Assembly: GCF_004344915.1 (NCBI RefSeq)
Contig: NZ_SKFG01000081.1
Span: 16,932 to 80,931 of the forward strand
DNA: 64,000 nucleotides
DNA from: Paenibacillus albiflavus
Lineage (GTDB): Bacteria > Bacillota > Bacilli > Paenibacillales > NBRC-103111
Direction: 5' to 3'
Below, piece by piece: positions 14,829-27,242 of the stretch. The notes under the pieces were generated by a model. The model saw only the letters and a list, made by a program, of their open reading frames with translations, did not search any database and was not told where the DNA came from. The number at the start of each line of letters is the position of its first letter. Position 1 is the first letter of the stretch. The position numbers were made by a program, and so were the translations under genes.

Positions 14829-17800
14829 TTGGCGGGACATCTGGTTCAGTTTGGTCGACGTAAACGCAGAACTTATGCACGAATCAATGAGGTACTTGAG
14901 ATTCCGAACCTGATTGAAATTCAACAAAAATCATACCAGTGGTTTTTGGATGAGGGTCTAAGGGAAATGTTTCAAGATATCTCCCCTATTCAAGACTTTA
15001 CGGGGAATCTAGTGCTTGAGTTCATCGATTATAACTTAGGCGAACCTAAGTACACAGTTGATGACTCAAAAGAGCGTGATGTCACTTACGCAGCTCCACT
15101 TAGAGTGAGAGTGCGTCTTATCAACAAAGAAACCGGTGAAGTGAAGGAACAAGAAGTGTTCATGGGTGACTTCCCAATCATGACGGAAACCGGGACGTTC
15201 ATTATCAATGGTGCCGAACGGGTTATTGTCTCCCAATTGGTTCGCTCTCCGAGTGTTTATTATAACACAAAAGTTGATAAGAACGGTAAGAAAACGTTCA
15301 CTGCAACTGTCATCCCTAACCGTGGTGCATGGTTAGAGCTAGAGACAGATGCAAAGGACATTATTTATGTGCGTATTGATCGCACGCGTAAGATTCCAGT
15401 GACTGTGTTACTTAGAGCAATGGGCTTTGGTTCAGATGCTGAAATCTTAGAATTGCTCGGCGAAGACGAGTTTATTCAAAATACGTTAGATAAAGATAAT
15501 ACCGATTCAACAGAGAAAGCGTTAATTGAGATCTATGAGCGTCTTCGTCCAGGCGAGCCGCCTACGATTGATAATGCGCGTTCACTTCTTGTGGCACGCT
15601 TCTTTGATCCAAAACGCTATGACCTTGCGAATGTCGGTCGCTATAAAATAAATAAAAAGCTTCATATTAAGAATCGTCTATTCAACCAACGTCTGGCTGA
15701 AACTTTATTTGACCCGGATACGGGTGAAATTATTGCAGAAGCTGGTCAGTTGCTTGACCGTAGATTACTTGATGAAATTTTGCCTTCCCTTGAGAAGGGC
15801 GTAGGAAGACAAGAATATCGTGTGCCTAACGGGATTATCGATGCAGATATTCCAATTCAAACGATTAAAGTCTTCTCACCTATCGAAGATGGCAAAGTAG
15901 TCAAAGTGATTTCCAATGCTGTAATCGATAAGTCTGTTAAGAATATTACACCAGCGGATATCATTGCATCCATTAACTATTTCGTTGACTTATTGCATGG
16001 AATCGGTAGTACGGATGATATTGACCACTTGGGTAACCGTCGTTTACGTTCTGTCGGGGAGTTATTGCAGAATCAATTCCGTATTGGTTTGTCACGTATG
16101 GAGCGCGTAGTGCGCGAACGTATGTCCATCCAGGATGCGAATGTAATTACACCGCAAGCGTTAATTAATATTAGACCTGTTATTGCGTCTATTAAAGAGT
16201 TCTTTGGTAGCTCGCAGTTGTCGCAGTTTATGGATCAAACGAACCCACTAGCAGAACTTACGCACAAACGTCGTCTGTCAGCACTAGGACCAGGTGGTTT
16301 GACTCGTGAGCGCGCAGGCTTCGAAGTGCGTGACGTCCATCACTCTCACTATGGCCGTATGTGTCCGATTGAGACGCCTGAGGGACCGAATATTGGTTTG
16401 ATCAACTCCTTATCAACGTTTGCGAGAATCAATGAGTATGGCTTCATCGAAGCACCATACCGCTGGGTAGATCCTAAAACAGGTATCGTTACCGAGAAAA
16501 TCTCGTATTTGACAGCTGATGAAGAGGATAACTATGTTATCGCGCAGGCGAACGCTGAGCTTACTGAAGAGGGTACGTTTGCCGAAGAAACCGTTATTGT
16601 AAGGTTTAAGGATGAGAACTTGATTCTCCCTAACCAACGTGTGGACTACATGGACGTATCGCCTAAGCAAGTCGTATCCGTTGCGACGGCGCTTATTCCG
16701 TTCCTTGAGAACGATGACTCCAACCGTGCGCTAATGGGATCTAACATGCAACGTCAAGCTGTTCCACTCTTGATTCCAAAAGCACCGCTTGTTGGTACAG
16801 GTATGGAGCATAAGTCGGCTAAGGATTCGGGCGTATGTATCGTTTCCAAGCATGACGGCGTGATCGAGCGCGTATCCGGCAATGAAATTTGGGTTCGCCG
16901 TCAAGAGGTTGTAGACGGTCGTGTTGTGAATGGTGACCTTGTCAAACATAAGCTGCACAAGTTTATGCGTTCTAACCAAGGTACATGTATCAACCAACGT
17001 CCGATTGTCCATAAAGGCGATGTCATTAAGAAGGGCGATATTCTCGCAGACGGCCCGTCCACAGAGCATGGTGAATTAGCGCTTGGACGCAACGTAGTCG
17101 TTGCCTTTATGACTTGGGAAGGTTACAACTATGAGGATGCGATCCTGCTTAGTGAAAGACTAGTGAAAGAAGACGTTTATACGTCTATCCATATTGAAGA
17201 ATATGAGTCCGAAGCTCGTGATACGAAGCTAGGACCAGAAGAAATTACGCGTGATATTCCGAATGTCGGTGAAGATGCGCTTAAGAATCTTGATGAGCGC
17301 GGAATTATCCGTGTCGGAGCTGAGATTGGTGCAGGCGATATCTTGGTTGGTAAAGTAACGCCTAAGGGTGTAACAGAGCTGACTGCAGAGGAACGTTTAT
17401 TGCATGCAATCTTCGGTGAGAAAGCACGTGAGGTTCGTGATACAAGCTTGCGCGTACCGCATGGTACTGATGGTATCGTCGTTGATGTGAAGGTATTTAC
17501 ACGTGAGAATGGCGATGAATTGCCGCCAGGTGTTAACCAATTGGTTCGTGTCTATATCGCACAAAAACGTAAAATTTCCGAAGGTGATAAAATGGCGGGA
17601 CGCCACGGTAATAAGGGTGTCATTGCTCGTATTCTCCCTGAGGAAGATATGCCGTTCATGCCGGATGGCACACCGGTTGAGGTCGTGCTTAACCCACTAG
17701 GGGTTCCATCGCGTATGAACATCGGACAGGTACTTGAGGTTCACCTTGGTATGGCAGCTAAGCAGCTTGGTCTGCATGTTGCAACACCAGTATTCGACGG

Positions 17801-18362
17801 AGCCAGCGAGTACGATGTATTCGATACGATGGAAGAAGCTGGCATGCAGCGTAATGGTAAAACCTTGCTGTACGATGGACGTACAGGTGAAGAGTTCGAA
17901 CGTGAAGTTACAGTTGGTGTCATGTACATGATCAAACTGGCGCACATGGTCGACGATAAGATCCACGCGCGTTCAACTGGACCTTACTCACTTGTTACGC
18001 AACAGCCTCTCGGCGGTAAAGCGCAGTTCGGTGGACAGCGTTTCGGTGAGATGGAGGTTTGGGCACTTGAGGCATACGGTGCAGCTTATACGTTGCAAGA
18101 AATTCTTACAGTTAAATCCGATGACGTTGTTGGCCGTGTGAAAACGTACGAATCGATCGTCAAAGGTGAAAATATTCCAGAACCAGGGGTTCCTGAATCC
18201 TTCAAGGTTCTGATCAAAGAACTACAAAGTCTTGGTATGGATGTCAAAATCCTATCTGGCGACGAGAAAGAAATCGAAATGAAAGAATCCGATGATGAAG
18301 ACGACGCTGCGTCAGATAAGCTAAATCTTAATCTTGAAGGCGCCGAAGTCGGAGTTGAATAA
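14829..18362 (+). CDS. rpoB: DNA-directed RNA polymerase subunit beta
   Basis: The beta subunit forms half of the RNA polymerase active-site cleft. The product is about 1177 aa, normal for Bacillales. The rifampicin region is intact and wild type, with [20 protein letters not shown] and the following [16 protein letters not shown]; the residues most often changed by resistance (Asp, His and Ser of this block) are the usual ones. TTG 14829 is preferred over ATG 14823 because GAGGGG (14814-14819) is then 9 bases away and the protein starts MAGHLVQF, like relatives. The acidic C-terminal tail is typical. rpoC follows after a 90-base gap with a hairpin. Confidence 0.97.
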   Translation: MAGHLVQFGRRKRRTYARINEVLEIPNLIEIQQKSYQWFLDEGLREMFQDISPIQDFTGNLVLEFIDYNLGEPKYTVDDSKERDVTYAAPLRVRVRLINKETGEVKEQEVFMGDFPIMTETGTFIINGAERVIVSQLVRSPSVYYNTKVDKNGKKTFTATVIPNRGAWLELETDAKDIIYVRIDRTRKIPVTVLLRAMGFGSDAEILELLGEDEFIQNTLDKDNTDSTEKALIEIYERLRPGEPPTIDNARSLLVARFFDPKRYDLANVGRYKINKKLHIKNRLFNQRLAETLFDPDTGEIIAEAGQLLDRRLLDEILPSLEKGVGRQEYRVPNGIIDADIPIQTIKVFSPIEDGKVVKVISNAVIDKSVKNITPADIIASINYFVDLLHGIGSTDDIDHLGNRRLRSVGELLQNQFRIGLSRMERVVRERMSIQDANVITPQALINIRPVIASIKEFFGSSQLSQFMDQTNPLAELTHKRRLSALGPGGLTRERAGFEVRDVHHSHYGRMCPIETPEGPNIGLINSLSTFARINEYGFIEAPYRWVDPKTGIVTEKISYLTADEEDNYVIAQANAELTEEGTFAEETVIVRFKDENLILPNQRVDYMDVSPKQVVSVATALIPFLENDDSNRALMGSNMQRQAVPLLIPKAPLVGTGMEHKSAKDSGVCIVSKHDGVIERVSGNEIWVRRQEVVDGRVVNGDLVKHKLHKFMRSNQGTCINQRPIVHKGDVIKKGDILADGPSTEHGELALGRNVVVAFMTWEGYNYEDAILLSERLVKEDVYTSIHIEEYESEARDTKLGPEEITRDIPNVGEDALKNLDERGIIRVGAEIGAGDILVGKVTPKGVTELTAEERLLHAIFGEKAREVRDTSLRVPHGTDGIVVDVKVFTRENGDELPPGVNQLVRVYIAQKRKISEGDKMAGRHGNKGVIARILPEEDMPFMPDGTPVEVVLNPLGVPSRMNIGQVLEVHLGMAAKQLGLHVATPVFDGASEYDVFDTMEEAGMQRNGKTLLYDGRTGEEFEREVTVGVMYMIKLAHMVDDKIHARSTGPYSLVTQQPLGGKAQFGGQRFGEMEVWALEAYGAAYTLQEILTVKSDDVVGRVKTYESIVKGENIPEPGVPESFKVLIKELQSLGMDVKILSGDEKEIEMKESDDEDDAASDKLNLNLEGAEVGVE

Positions 18363-18374
18363 TCAGTTTTGCTG

Positions 18375-18413
18375 AAACGCATGCCGTCCTGTAAAGGGGC
18401 GGCACAGGCGTTT
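18375..18413 (+). repeat. Stable intercistronic hairpin between rpoB and rpoC
   Basis: AAACGC (18375-18380) pairs with GCGTTT (18408-18413), and inside it GCCGTCC pairs with the GGGGCGGC strand. There is no T-run after it, so it is more likely an RNA processing or stability element than a terminator. Confidence 0.6.
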
Positions 18414-18452
18414 CTACCTAGTTACTACCATAACTTTAAGGAGGGTTGCTCC

Positions 18453-21400
18453 TTGTTGGACGTTAACAACTTCGAGTTTATGAAAATTGGTCTGGCATCG
18501 CCTGACAAAATTCGTTCGTGGTCCCGCGGAGAAGTAAAGAAGCCGGAAACAATTAACTACAGAACACTTAAACCTGAGAAAGAAGGCTTGTTCTGTGAGA
18601 AAATTTTCGGACCAACGAAAGATTGGGAATGTCATTGCGGTAAGTACAAGCGTGTACGTTACAAAGGCGTTGTCTGCGATCGCTGCGGCGTTGAAGTAAC
18701 TCGCCAAAAAGTACGCCGCGAACGTATGGGGCATATTGAGCTAGCTGCTCCTGTATCACACATCTGGTATTTCAAAGGAATCCCCAGCCGTATGGGTCTT
18801 GCTTTGGACATGTCGCCACGTTCATTAGAAGAAGTTATTTACTTCGCTTCTTATGTCGTGACAGATCCAGGTGACACACCGCTTGAGAAGAAACAATTGC
18901 TTTCTGAGAAAGAATATCGTTCATACCGTGAAAAGTATGGCTATGCTTTCCAAGCTGGTATGGGTGCTGAAGCCGTTAAGAAACTTTTGCAAGATATCGA
19001 AATTGACCGTGAAGTAGAACAACTCAAAGAAGAGCTTAAGACTGCTCAAGGTCAGCGTCGTAACCGTGCAATTAAGCGTCTTGAAGTTATGGAAGCATTC
19101 CGTAACTCCAAGAACAATCCAGAATGGATGATTCTTGACGTTCTGCCTGTTATTCCGCCAGAACTTCGTCCAATGGTACAACTAGATGGTGGTCGTTTTG
19201 CGACATCTGACCTTAACGACTTGTACCGCCGCGTTATCAACCGTAACAACCGTTTGAAACGTTTGCTTGATCTTGGCGCTCCAGATATCATCGTACAGAA
19301 CGAGAAGCGTATGCTTCAAGAAGCTGTCGATGCTCTAATCGATAATGGTCGTCGTGGTCGTCCAGTTACTGGGCCAGGTAACCGTCCGCTTAAATCCTTG
19401 AGCCATATGCTTAAAGGTAAGCAAGGACGTTTCCGTCAGAACTTGCTAGGTAAACGTGTTGACTACTCTGGTCGTTCCGTTATCGTTGTTGGACCGAGCC
19501 TGAAGATGTATCAATGCGGTCTGCCAAAAGAAATGGCATTGGAGCTATTTAAGCCTTTCGTAATGAAGGAGCTTGTTAATAAAGGGCTTGCGCACAACAT
19601 TAAGAGCGCGAAGCGCAAAGTAGAACGTGTATCCTTAGATGTATGGGACGTTCTAGAAGAAGTAATTCGTGAACATCCGGTTCTGCTTAACCGTGCACCG
19701 ACGCTTCACAGACTTGGTATTCAAGCATTTGAACCAATTCTAGTTGAAGGCCGTGCGATTAAGCTTCACCCACTCGTATGTACAGCTTATAACGCTGACT
19801 TCGACGGTGACCAAATGGCCGTTCACGTTCCGCTTTCAGCTGAAGCACAAGCAGAAGCACGTCTTCTGATGCTAGCAGCTGGTAACATCCTGAACCCGAA
19901 AGATGGTAAGCCAGTTGTTACACCATCTCAGGATATGGTTCTTGGTTCCTTCTACTTGACGATGGATAACAAGAAAGCTAAGGGCAGCGGTGCAATTGTA
20001 CGTACGGTTAATGAAGCTGTTTCCTCTTACCAAAGCGGTAAAGCATCACTTCACGCCCGTATCGCGATTCCAGTAAAAGCGCTGAACAAAACAAGCTTTA
20101 CTGAGCGTCAACAAGAAGCAATGTTGATTACGACAGTCGGAAAAGTCATTTTCAATGAGATTTTCCCAGAAGATCTGCCGTTTATCAATGAGCCTACGAA
20201 GACAAACCTTCTGTACGGTACACCTGACCAGTATTTTGCATTCGAGAAAGGTGCAGACCTTCGCAAGATGATGGAAGAAACACCAGAGTGTAAGGCAGTA
20301 GGTAAAGATTATCTTGGAACAATTATTGCGGAATGCTTCCGTAAGTACCATACAACAGAAACTTCGGTTATTCTGGATAAGATCAAACAGCTCGGATTTA
20401 CGTATTCGACGAAAGCGGGAATCACGGTTGCCGTTTCAGACGTTGTCGTACCGGAAGAAAAAGATCAAATCTTGAAGAAGTCTGAAGAGCATGTTCGTAC
20501 AGTTACGCAGCAATACCGTCGTGGTCTGATCACAGATGATGAGCGTTACGATCGTGTAATTGGCATTTGGAGTAAAGCGAAGGATGAAATTACAGACATT
20601 CTGATGAAATCCCTCGATAAATACAACTCCATCAACATGATGGTTGAATCCAAAGCACGGGGTAACAAATCGCAGATTACTCAACTTGGCGGTATGCGTG
20701 GTCTAATGGCCAACCCGGCTGGTAAAATTATCGAACTTCCGATTAAGTCTAACTTCCGTGAAGGCTTAACGGTCCTTGAGTACTTTATTTCAACGCACGG
20801 TGCCCGTAAAGGTCTAGCCGATACGGCACTTCGTACAGCGGACTCAGGTTACCTAACTCGTCGTCTGGTTGACGTTGCGCAAGACGTAATCGTTCGTGAA
20901 GATGATTGTGGTACAGACAAAGGTTTCACTGTTTCGAAGATTCAAGATGGTAAAGAGGTTATTGAAGACCTGTTTGACCGTATTGAAGGTCGCTATGCGT
21001 TCGAAACTGTACGTAATCCGAAGACTGGCGAAGTCATCATTGGCCGCAACGAACTAATCGAAGCTACTGAAGCGAATGCGATTATTGATGCAGGCGTTGA
21101 GAAGTTGCAAATTCGTTCCGTTCTTTCTTGCCGTTCTGTACATGGCGTATGTAAAAAATGTTACGGTCGTAACCTTGCAACTGGTCAGCATGTTGAGATT
21201 GGGGAAGCAGTTGGTATTATTGCTGCACAATCCATCGGTGAGCCAGGAACACAGCTTACAATGCGTACGTTCCATACCGGGGGCGTTGCCGGAGACGATA
21301 TTACACAAGGTTTGCCGCGGATTCAGGAGCTATTTGAGGCTCGTAATCCAAAAGGTCAAGCGATCATCACAGAGATCGACGGCGTTGTTAAAGATATTCG

Positions 21401-22073
21401 CGAGGCGAAAGATCGTCGCGAGATCGAAGTTGAAGGTGAAGCGGAATCCCGCGTATATCCTGTACCATACGGTTCACGTGTTCGTGTAACGATTGGTCAG
21501 CATATAGAAGCTGGTGACGAGTTAACCGATGGTTCGATCGATCCGAAGGAGATGCTGCGCATCAAGGGTATTCGCGGTGTGCAGAACTACATTCTGCAAG
21601 AGGTTCAGCGCGTTTATCGTAACCAAGGGGTAGAAATTAACGACAAGCACGTCGAAGTCATGATTCGCCAAATGTTACGCAAAATCCGTATCGTTGACGC
21701 AGGGGATACTACACTGCTTCCAGGTGCCTTCGTTAACATGCATGAATATGAAGAAGCAAACAAAGTGGCACTATTCGCAGGTACAGAGCCAGCGGTTGCT
21801 AAGCCAATCCTTCTCGGTATTACGAAAGCATCACTTGAAACTGACTCCTTCCTATCTGCAGCATCATTCCAAGAGACAACTCGTGTCTTGACGGATGCAG
21901 CAATTAAGGGTAAAGTTGACCAATTGCTCGGTCTTAAAGAGAACGTTATTATCGGTAAGCTAATTCCTGCGGGTACGGGTATGCCTCGTTACCGCAACAT
22001 CCGAATTACGACACCGCATGATGAAGTTCAAAACTCTGAATCAGCTGAGATGGAAACGGTAGCTGCGGAGTAG
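18453..22073 (+). CDS. rpoC: DNA-directed RNA polymerase subunit beta'
   Basis: The beta' subunit holds the catalytic magnesium ion. The 1206-aa product starts [20 protein letters not shown], matching B. subtilis, at a TTG with AAGGAGGG 7 bases upstream. The N-terminal zinc site [19 protein letters not shown], the catalytic NADFDGDQM and the C-terminal zinc segment with [10 protein letters not shown] are all present, as is the trigger-loop region near [18 protein letters not shown]. It forms the rpoBC unit and is followed by a terminator. Confidence 0.98.
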   Translation: MLDVNNFEFMKIGLASPDKIRSWSRGEVKKPETINYRTLKPEKEGLFCEKIFGPTKDWECHCGKYKRVRYKGVVCDRCGVEVTRQKVRRERMGHIELAAPVSHIWYFKGIPSRMGLALDMSPRSLEEVIYFASYVVTDPGDTPLEKKQLLSEKEYRSYREKYGYAFQAGMGAEAVKKLLQDIEIDREVEQLKEELKTAQGQRRNRAIKRLEVMEAFRNSKNNPEWMILDVLPVIPPELRPMVQLDGGRFATSDLNDLYRRVINRNNRLKRLLDLGAPDIIVQNEKRMLQEAVDALIDNGRRGRPVTGPGNRPLKSLSHMLKGKQGRFRQNLLGKRVDYSGRSVIVVGPSLKMYQCGLPKEMALELFKPFVMKELVNKGLAHNIKSAKRKVERVSLDVWDVLEEVIREHPVLLNRAPTLHRLGIQAFEPILVEGRAIKLHPLVCTAYNADFDGDQMAVHVPLSAEAQAEARLLMLAAGNILNPKDGKPVVTPSQDMVLGSFYLTMDNKKAKGSGAIVRTVNEAVSSYQSGKASLHARIAIPVKALNKTSFTERQQEAMLITTVGKVIFNEIFPEDLPFINEPTKTNLLYGTPDQYFAFEKGADLRKMMEETPECKAVGKDYLGTIIAECFRKYHTTETSVILDKIKQLGFTYSTKAGITVAVSDVVVPEEKDQILKKSEEHVRTVTQQYRRGLITDDERYDRVIGIWSKAKDEITDILMKSLDKYNSINMMVESKARGNKSQITQLGGMRGLMANPAGKIIELPIKSNFREGLTVLEYFISTHGARKGLADTALRTADSGYLTRRLVDVAQDVIVREDDCGTDKGFTVSKIQDGKEVIEDLFDRIEGRYAFETVRNPKTGEVIIGRNELIEATEANAIIDAGVEKLQIRSVLSCRSVHGVCKKCYGRNLATGQHVEIGEAVGIIAAQSIGEPGTQLTMRTFHTGGVAGDDITQGLPRIQELFEARNPKGQAIITEIDGVVKDIREAKDRREIEVEGEAESRVYPVPYGSRVRVTIGQHIEAGDELTDGSIDPKEMLRIKGIRGVQNYILQEVQRVYRNQGVEINDKHVEVMIRQMLRKIRIVDAGDTTLLPGAFVNMHEYEEANKVALFAGTEPAVAKPILLGITKASLETDSFLSAASFQETTRVLTDAAIKGKVDQLLGLKENVIIGKLIPAGTGMPRYRNIRITTPHDEVQNSESAEMETVAAE

Positions 22074-22090
22074 ATTCATTCAATCAATAC

Positions 22091-22133
22091 CACCGTCCAT
22101 TACACGAGCCGTGTGTGGGCGGTGTTTTTATTT
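22091..22133 (+). terminator. Intrinsic terminator after rpoC
   Basis: CACCG (22091-22095) pairs with CGGTG (22120-22124), with further pairing inside through TACACG and CGTGTG, followed by TTTTTATTT. It separates rpoBC from the str genes. Confidence 0.88.
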
Positions 22134-22158
22134 AAGAAATAAATTTCAAAATCATTTC

Positions 22159-22187
22159 TTGACACACTTGAAATGAAATGCTATTAT
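22159..22187 (+). promoter_or_regulatory. Sigma-A promoter of rplGB-rpsL-rpsG-fusA-tuf
   Basis: A consensus TTGACA (22159-22164) and TATTAT (22182-22187) are 17 bases apart, directly after the rpoC terminator. It should drive the str cluster. Confidence 0.85.
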
Positions 22188-22246
22188 ATCTGAGTGTGCC
22201 TACGATAGTTGTAGATTTGCGAAACTTTGAGTGGAGGATTTTATCC

Positions 22247-22498
22247 ATGTCTTACGAAGAAGTCAAGCAGGCCAATCAATTGTTTGTTGGTACGAAGCAA
22301 GCTACCAGGGCTGTTCAGCTCGGGAAAGCGGACAAAGTTATTATTGCAAATGATGCAGATCCGCGATTGACGATAAAAGTGGCTTCCCTTTGCACCAAAG
22401 CAGGGGTTGAGGTCGACTACGTAGAATCCATGAAGCTGCTTGGTAAAGCATGCGGGATCGAAGTAGGCGCAGCTGTAGTGGCAATCGTAATAGAATAA
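22247..22498 (+). CDS. rplGB: L7Ae-family kink-turn RNA-binding ribosomal protein
   Basis: The 83-aa protein belongs to the L7Ae/L30e family of small kink-turn binders (B. subtilis YbxF). The fold is visible in the order KQANQLFVGTKQATRAVQLG, KVIIANDADPRL and a C-terminal CGIEVGAAVVAIV strand. Its cellular role in Bacillus is not settled, though it binds kink-turn RNA. The ATG at 22247 has TGGAGG 9 bases upstream; upstream in-frame codons have none. Its place between rpoC and rpsL is conserved in Bacillales. Confidence 0.9.
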   Translation: MSYEEVKQANQLFVGTKQATRAVQLGKADKVIIANDADPRLTIKVASLCTKAGVEVDYVESMKLLGKACGIEVGAAVVAIVIE

Positions 22499-22574
22499 AC
22501 TAGAAGCGTTTTTGTTGGATGGGGGTTAAATCCTGAGACAAAAACTTTCTCTTTGCTCTTTTATGACTCGCCTG

Positions 22575-22600
22575 GATCTGTGGACTTGTAATCCACGATC
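22575..22600 (+). repeat. Leader hairpin before rpsL with a tRNA-like 7-base loop
   Basis: GATC and GTGGA (22575-22584, with one bulged T) pair with TCCAC and GATC (22592-22600), closing the loop CTTGTAA. It lies in the 178-base gap between rplGB and rpsL. There is no T-run, so it is not a terminator. Its role is unknown. Confidence 0.5.
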
Positions 22601-22676
22601 GCTTCCATATGAAGTATTCAACTGTCGTCAACAAATTAGCATTGAAGTGTTTTACTATTAGAGAGGAGGTGGCGAA

Positions 22677-23096
22677 ATGCCAACTATTAACCAATTAGTA
22701 CGTAAAGGACGCCAAGCCAAAGTGGTAAAATCGAAATCCCCAGCTCTACAAAGAGGCTTTAACGCTTTGAAAAGAGAAGCTACGGATATCAGTGCTCCAC
22801 AAAAACGCGGCGTTTGTACTCGTGTAGGTACAATGACTCCGAAAAAGCCGAACTCGGCTCTTCGTAAATATGCTCGTGTACGTTTGACTAACCGTGTCGA
22901 GGTTACAGCTTACATCCCAGGTATCGGTCACAACTTGCAAGAACACAGCGTGGTGTTGATTCGTGGTGGTAGAGTAAAAGACCTTCCAGGGGTACGTTAT
23001 CACATCGTTCGTGGTGCGCTTGATACTGCTGGTGTTAATAACCGTAAGCAATCCCGTTCCAAATACGGAACAAAACGTCCTAAAGTAAAAAAATAA
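22677..23096 (+). CDS. rpsL: 30S ribosomal protein S12
   Basis: S12 lies at the decoding site and affects accuracy. The 139-aa protein has the conserved [19 protein letters not shown] and [18 protein letters not shown] stretches; both lysines that mutate to streptomycin resistance are wild type. GAGAGGAGGTGG precedes the ATG. It opens the classic str order rpsL-rpsG-fusA-tuf. Confidence 0.98.
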   Translation: MPTINQLVRKGRQAKVVKSKSPALQRGFNALKREATDISAPQKRGVCTRVGTMTPKKPNSALRKYARVRLTNRVEVTAYIPGIGHNLQEHSVVLIRGGRVKDLPGVRYHIVRGALDTAGVNNRKQSRSKYGTKRPKVKK

Positions 23097-23162
23097 ATCC
23101 GAGCTTATCGCATGATATGCTAAGCACATAACGGATGATTTTTCAAAGAAAGGGGGATAACT

Positions 23163-23633
23163 ATGCCTCGTAAAGGTCCAGTTACTCGCAGAGATGTATT
23201 ACCAGATCCAATTTACAATAGCAAGTTGGTCACTCGTCTTATCAACCGTATCATGATTGATGGAAAAAGAGGGACAGCACAGTCCATCCTATATAACGCT
23301 TTTAACCTCGTGAAAGATCGTACTGGTAAAGAGCCGATGGAAGTGTTTGAGACAGCTATTAAGAACATTATGCCAGTTCTTGAAGTTAAAGCTCGTCGTG
23401 TTGGTGGTGCTAACTATCAAGTGCCAATCGAAGTTAAGCCTGAGCGTCGTACGACTCTAGGTCTTCGTTGGTTAGTAAACTACTCTCGTCTTCGTGGTGA
23501 AAAAACGATGGAAGAGAGACTTGCAAACGAGATTATCGATGCAAGCAATAGCACAGGTGCTTCTGTTAAGAAACGTGAGGATACTCACAAAATGGCTGAA
23601 GCAAACAAAGCGTTCGCACACTACCGTTGGTAG
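23163..23633 (+). CDS. rpsG: 30S ribosomal protein S7
   Basis: S7 nucleates assembly of the 3' domain of 16S rRNA and touches E-site tRNA. The 156-aa length and the blocks [20 protein letters not shown] and [20 protein letters not shown] are typical. AAAGGGGG precedes the ATG. It lies 66 bases after rpsL and 35 before fusA. In enteric bacteria S7 represses this operon; no equivalent site was recognised here. Confidence 0.98.
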   Translation: MPRKGPVTRRDVLPDPIYNSKLVTRLINRIMIDGKRGTAQSILYNAFNLVKDRTGKEPMEVFETAIKNIMPVLEVKARRVGGANYQVPIEVKPERRTTLGLRWLVNYSRLRGEKTMEERLANEIIDASNSTGASVKKREDTHKMAEANKAFAHYRW

Positions 23634-23668
23634 GATAAACCTTGTTATATTAGGAAGGAGACAAACGT

Positions 23669-25744
23669 ATGTCAAGAGAGTTCTCCTTAAAAGATACGCG
23701 TAATATCGGGATCATGGCTCATATTGATGCTGGTAAGACAACGACTACAGAGCGTATCTTGTTCTTCACAGGTCGTACACACAAAATTGGTGAAGTGCAC
23801 GAAGGTGCAGCTACGATGGACTGGATGGAACAAGAGCAGGAACGCGGAATTACAATTACTTCCGCTGCGACTACCGCTTCGTGGAAAGGTCACCGCATCA
23901 ATATTATTGATACCCCGGGACACGTTGACTTCACTGTTGAAGTTGAACGTTCCCTTCGTGTATTGGATGGGGCAGTTGGTGTATTTAGTGCCAAAGAAGG
24001 CGTAGAACCACAGTCTGAGACTGTATGGAGACAAGCTGATAAGTATGGTGTTCCTCGTGTTGCTTATGTTAACAAAATGGATATCATTGGCGCTGACTAC
24101 TTAAACGTTATTAAATCAATGCATGATAAGCTTGGTGCTAACGCAGTTGCAATTCAATTGCCAATTGGTGCAGAGAATGACTTCGCTGGTATCATCGATA
24201 TCATTGAAGAAAAAGCTCACATGTTCAAAGACGATAAAGGTCTTAACATCGAAGTAGTAGAAATTCCTGAAGAATTCAAGGAGAAAGTTGCTGAACTTCG
24301 TTCCGAGCTAGTTGAGAAAGTTGCTGAGCTAGACGAAGAGCTAACAATGAAATACCTTGAAGGTGAAGAAATTTCTATTCCTGAGTTAAAGGCTGCACTA
24401 CGCAAAGGCGTATGTGAAGTTAAAATCTTCCCAGTTGTTTGTGGTTCTTCATACCGCAACAAAGGGGTACAACTTGTACTAGATGCTGTTGTAGATTACC
24501 TACCAGCACCAGTTGACGTTCCAGACATCAAGGGTACCCTTGAAGACGGTACTGAAACAGTACGTAAATCATCCGATGAAGAGCCGTTTGCTGCTCTTGC
24601 ATTCAAAATTGCTACTGACCCTTACGTTGGTAAACTCACGTTCTTCCGTGTGTATTCCGGTGTATTGCAATCAGGTTCATACGTAATTAATGCAACTAAA
24701 GGCAAGCGTGAGCGTGTCGGTCGTATCCTTCAAATGCATGCGAACAGCCGCCAAGAAATTTCCGAAGTTTACTCCGGAGATATCGCGGCAGCAGTAGGTT
24801 TGAAAGATACTGGTACAGGTGATACACTATGTGATGAGAAGCATCCGGTTATTTTGGAGTCCATGAACTTCCCTGATCCGGTTATCGACCTAGCAGTTGA
24901 GCCAAAAACGAAAGCTGACCAAGACAAAATGGGTATCGCTCTTTCCAAATTGACGGAAGAAGATCCGACATTAAGAGCGAAAACTGATGAAGAAACTGGT
25001 CAAACCATCCTTTCAGGTATGGGTGAGCTTCACCTAGAAATTATCGTTGACCGTATGCGTCGTGAGTTCAAAGTAGAAACCAACGTGGGTAAACCACAGG
25101 TTGCTTACCGCGAAACATTCCGTACGCCTGCTAAAGTCGAAGGTAAATTCGTTCGCCAATCCGGTGGCCGTGGTCAATACGGACATTGTTGGGTTGAATT
25201 CGAACCGCTTGAAGCTGGTAGTGGATTTATCTTCGAAAGCAAGATTGTCGGTGGTGCGATTCCTAGAGAATACGTTGCTCCAATCCAAGCTGGTATCGAA
25301 GAATCCATGAAAAACGGTGTACTTGCTGGATTCCCATTAGTGGACCTTAAAGCAACTGTCGTAGACGGTTCTTACCATGATGTTGACTCCAACGAGATGG
25401 CGTTTAAGATCGCTGGTTCCATGGCGCTTAAAGCTGCTAAGGACAAGTGTAATCCTACCCTTCTAGAGCCAATCATGAAGGTTGAAGTAACAGTTCCTGA
25501 AGAATACATGGGTGACGCAATGGGTATGCTTAACTCCCGTCGTGGTCGCATCGAAGGTATGGATTCACGTGCTGGTGCTCAATTTATTCGTGGTAAAGTA
25601 CCTTTGTCCGAAATGTTCGGATTCTCAACTGTACTTCGCTCTGGTACACAAGGCCGTGGAACTTATTCCATGGAACTTTCTCACTACGAAGAAGTGCCTA
25701 AGAATATTTCTGATGAAATTATCGCTAAGCACAAAGGTGAGTAA
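23669..25744 (+). CDS. fusA: Elongation factor G
   Basis: EF-G catalyses GTP-dependent translocation and, with RRF, ribosome recycling. The 691-aa protein has the G-domain motifs [24 protein letters not shown] and NKMD, followed by domains II-V, including [18 protein letters not shown] near the end. AAGGAGG precedes the ATG. A hairpin separates it from tuf. Confidence 0.98.
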   Translation: MSREFSLKDTRNIGIMAHIDAGKTTTTERILFFTGRTHKIGEVHEGAATMDWMEQEQERGITITSAATTASWKGHRINIIDTPGHVDFTVEVERSLRVLDGAVGVFSAKEGVEPQSETVWRQADKYGVPRVAYVNKMDIIGADYLNVIKSMHDKLGANAVAIQLPIGAENDFAGIIDIIEEKAHMFKDDKGLNIEVVEIPEEFKEKVAELRSELVEKVAELDEELTMKYLEGEEISIPELKAALRKGVCEVKIFPVVCGSSYRNKGVQLVLDAVVDYLPAPVDVPDIKGTLEDGTETVRKSSDEEPFAALAFKIATDPYVGKLTFFRVYSGVLQSGSYVINATKGKRERVGRILQMHANSRQEISEVYSGDIAAAVGLKDTGTGDTLCDEKHPVILESMNFPDPVIDLAVEPKTKADQDKMGIALSKLTEEDPTLRAKTDEETGQTILSGMGELHLEIIVDRMRREFKVETNVGKPQVAYRETFRTPAKVEGKFVRQSGGRGQYGHCWVEFEPLEAGSGFIFESKIVGGAIPREYVAPIQAGIEESMKNGVLAGFPLVDLKATVVDGSYHDVDSNEMAFKIAGSMALKAAKDKCNPTLLEPIMKVEVTVPEEYMGDAMGMLNSRRGRIEGMDSRAGAQFIRGKVPLSEMFGFSTVLRSGTQGRGTYSMELSHYEEVPKNISDEIIAKHKGE

Positions 25745-25755
25745 TTAAGGTAAAA

Positions 25756-25800
25756 GCCGGTCGGAATATCCTTATTCGAGTAGAATTCGGATATCTCGGC
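25756..25800 (+). repeat. Intercistronic hairpin between fusA and tuf
   Basis: GCCG (25756-25759) with CGGC (25797-25800) and an inner ATATCC/GGATAT pairing give a long imperfect stem without a T-run. It may stabilise or process the mRNA upstream of tuf, which is needed in excess over fusA. Confidence 0.5.
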
Positions 25801-25851
25801 CTGCCTATATAATTAATAACTATTCATTTACCCAGGGAGGTATTGTTTAAA

Positions 25852-27042
25852 ATGGCAAAGGCTAAATTTGAACGTAACAAACCGCATGTTAACATCGGTA
25901 CAATCGGTCACGTTGACCATGGTAAAACTACTTTGACTGCTGCAATCACAACTGTTCTTTCCAAAAGATATGGTGGCGCAGCGATCGCATTCGATCAAAT
26001 CGATAAAGCTCCAGAAGAGCGCGAACGTGGTATCACAATCTCAACTTCCCACGTTGAGTATGAAACACCTAACCGTCACTATGCACACGTTGACTGCCCA
26101 GGTCACGCCGACTATGTTAAAAACATGATTACTGGTGCTGCACAAATGGACGGAGCTATTCTAGTAGTATCCGCATCTGACGGCCCTATGCCACAAACTC
26201 GCGAGCACATCCTATTGTCTCGTCAAGTAGGCGTACCTTACATCGTTGTATTCATGAACAAATGCGACATGGTTGAAGACGATGAGCTTCTTGAGCTAGT
26301 TGAAATGGAAATTCGCGATCTTCTTAGCGAATATGAATTCCCTGGCGACGACACTCCAATCATCCGTGGTTCTGCTCGTGAAGCGTTGCAAAACCCTGAT
26401 GGCGAGTGGGCTGACAAAATTATCGAGTTGTTCGAACAAGTTGATACTTATATTCCACAACCTGAGCGTCAAACTGATAAGCCTTTCCTTATGCCTGTCG
26501 AGGACGTATTCTCCATCACTGGTCGTGGTACAGTTGCTACTGGCCGTGTTGAGCGTGGTACTGTTAAAGTACAAGACGAAGTTGAAATCGTTGGTATCGC
26601 TGAAGAAACTCGCAAATGCGTAGTTACAGGCGTTGAAATGTTCCGTAAGCTTCTTGATTCCGCACAAGCTGGTGACAACATCGGCGCACTACTTCGTGGT
26701 GTTGACCGTAATGACATCGAGCGTGGTCAAGTTCTTGCAAAAGTTGGTTCCGTTAAGCCACACACTGACTTTACAGCACAAGTTTACGTTCTAACTAAAG
26801 AAGAAGGTGGCCGTCATAAGCCTTTCTTCCCTGGATACCGTCCACAATTCTATTTCCGTACAACTGACGTAACTGGTATCATCAACCTACCAGAAGGTAC
26901 TGAAATGGTTATGCCTGGCGATAACATCACTGTTACTGTAGAATTGATCGCGCCAATCGCGATTGAAGAAGGTACTCGTTTCGCGATTCGCGAAGGCGGA
27001 CGTACTGTTGGTGCAGGTGCGGTTGCTACAATCATTAAGTAA
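25852..27042 (+). CDS. tuf: Elongation factor Tu
   Basis: EF-Tu brings aminoacyl-tRNA to the ribosome. The 396-aa protein has [26 protein letters not shown] and NKCD in the G domain, then two beta-barrel domains. ATG 25852 gives the usual [14 protein letters not shown] start, with AGGGAGG 11 bases upstream; an in-frame TTG three codons earlier was rejected. A strong terminator follows, so it ends the str transcript. Confidence 0.98.
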   Translation: MAKAKFERNKPHVNIGTIGHVDHGKTTLTAAITTVLSKRYGGAAIAFDQIDKAPEERERGITISTSHVEYETPNRHYAHVDCPGHADYVKNMITGAAQMDGAILVVSASDGPMPQTREHILLSRQVGVPYIVVFMNKCDMVEDDELLELVEMEIRDLLSEYEFPGDDTPIIRGSAREALQNPDGEWADKIIELFEQVDTYIPQPERQTDKPFLMPVEDVFSITGRGTVATGRVERGTVKVQDEVEIVGIAEETRKCVVTGVEMFRKLLDSAQAGDNIGALLRGVDRNDIERGQVLAKVGSVKPHTDFTAQVYVLTKEEGGRHKPFFPGYRPQFYFRTTDVTGIINLPEGTEMVMPGDNITVTVELIAPIAIEEGTRFAIREGGRTVGAGAVATIIK

Positions 27043-27076
27043 TATTGCTTAATCGCTTTGCGATTTAGTAATGATG

Positions 27077-27115
27077 GAAGCTCATTGTCTAATGGACAAT
27101 GAGCTTCTTTGTTTT
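27077..27115 (+). terminator. Intrinsic terminator after tuf
   Basis: GAAGCTCATTGTC (27077-27089) pairs perfectly with GACAATGAGCTTC (27095-27107) around TAATG and is followed by TTTGTTTT. Confidence 0.95.
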
Positions 27116-27170
27116 ATGGTCAAAAATAAAATAATCCATTAATTCTTATCAATTCACTCGGATTAAGGTA

Positions 27171-27198
27171 TTGAAGTTTTTTTAGTATTTGCTATAAT
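27171..27198 (+). promoter_or_regulatory. Sigma-A promoter of the opp operon
   Basis: TTGAAG (27171-27176) and a perfect TATAAT (27193-27198) are 16 bases apart, 45 bases before the first opp gene. The surrounding sequence is AT-rich. No CodY box was confirmed. Confidence 0.75.
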
Positions 27199-27242
27199 AG
27201 TCCTATTCAACTTTAGAAGACATAATGAGGGGGAAAGACAAC

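Noticed and set aside
22561..22620. tRNA-Thr (UGU)-like anticodon arm before rpsL
   Set aside because: Only one arm is present. There is no acceptor stem, D arm or TTCGA-type T loop at the right distance, so it is not a tRNA gene; it is kept as a hairpin.
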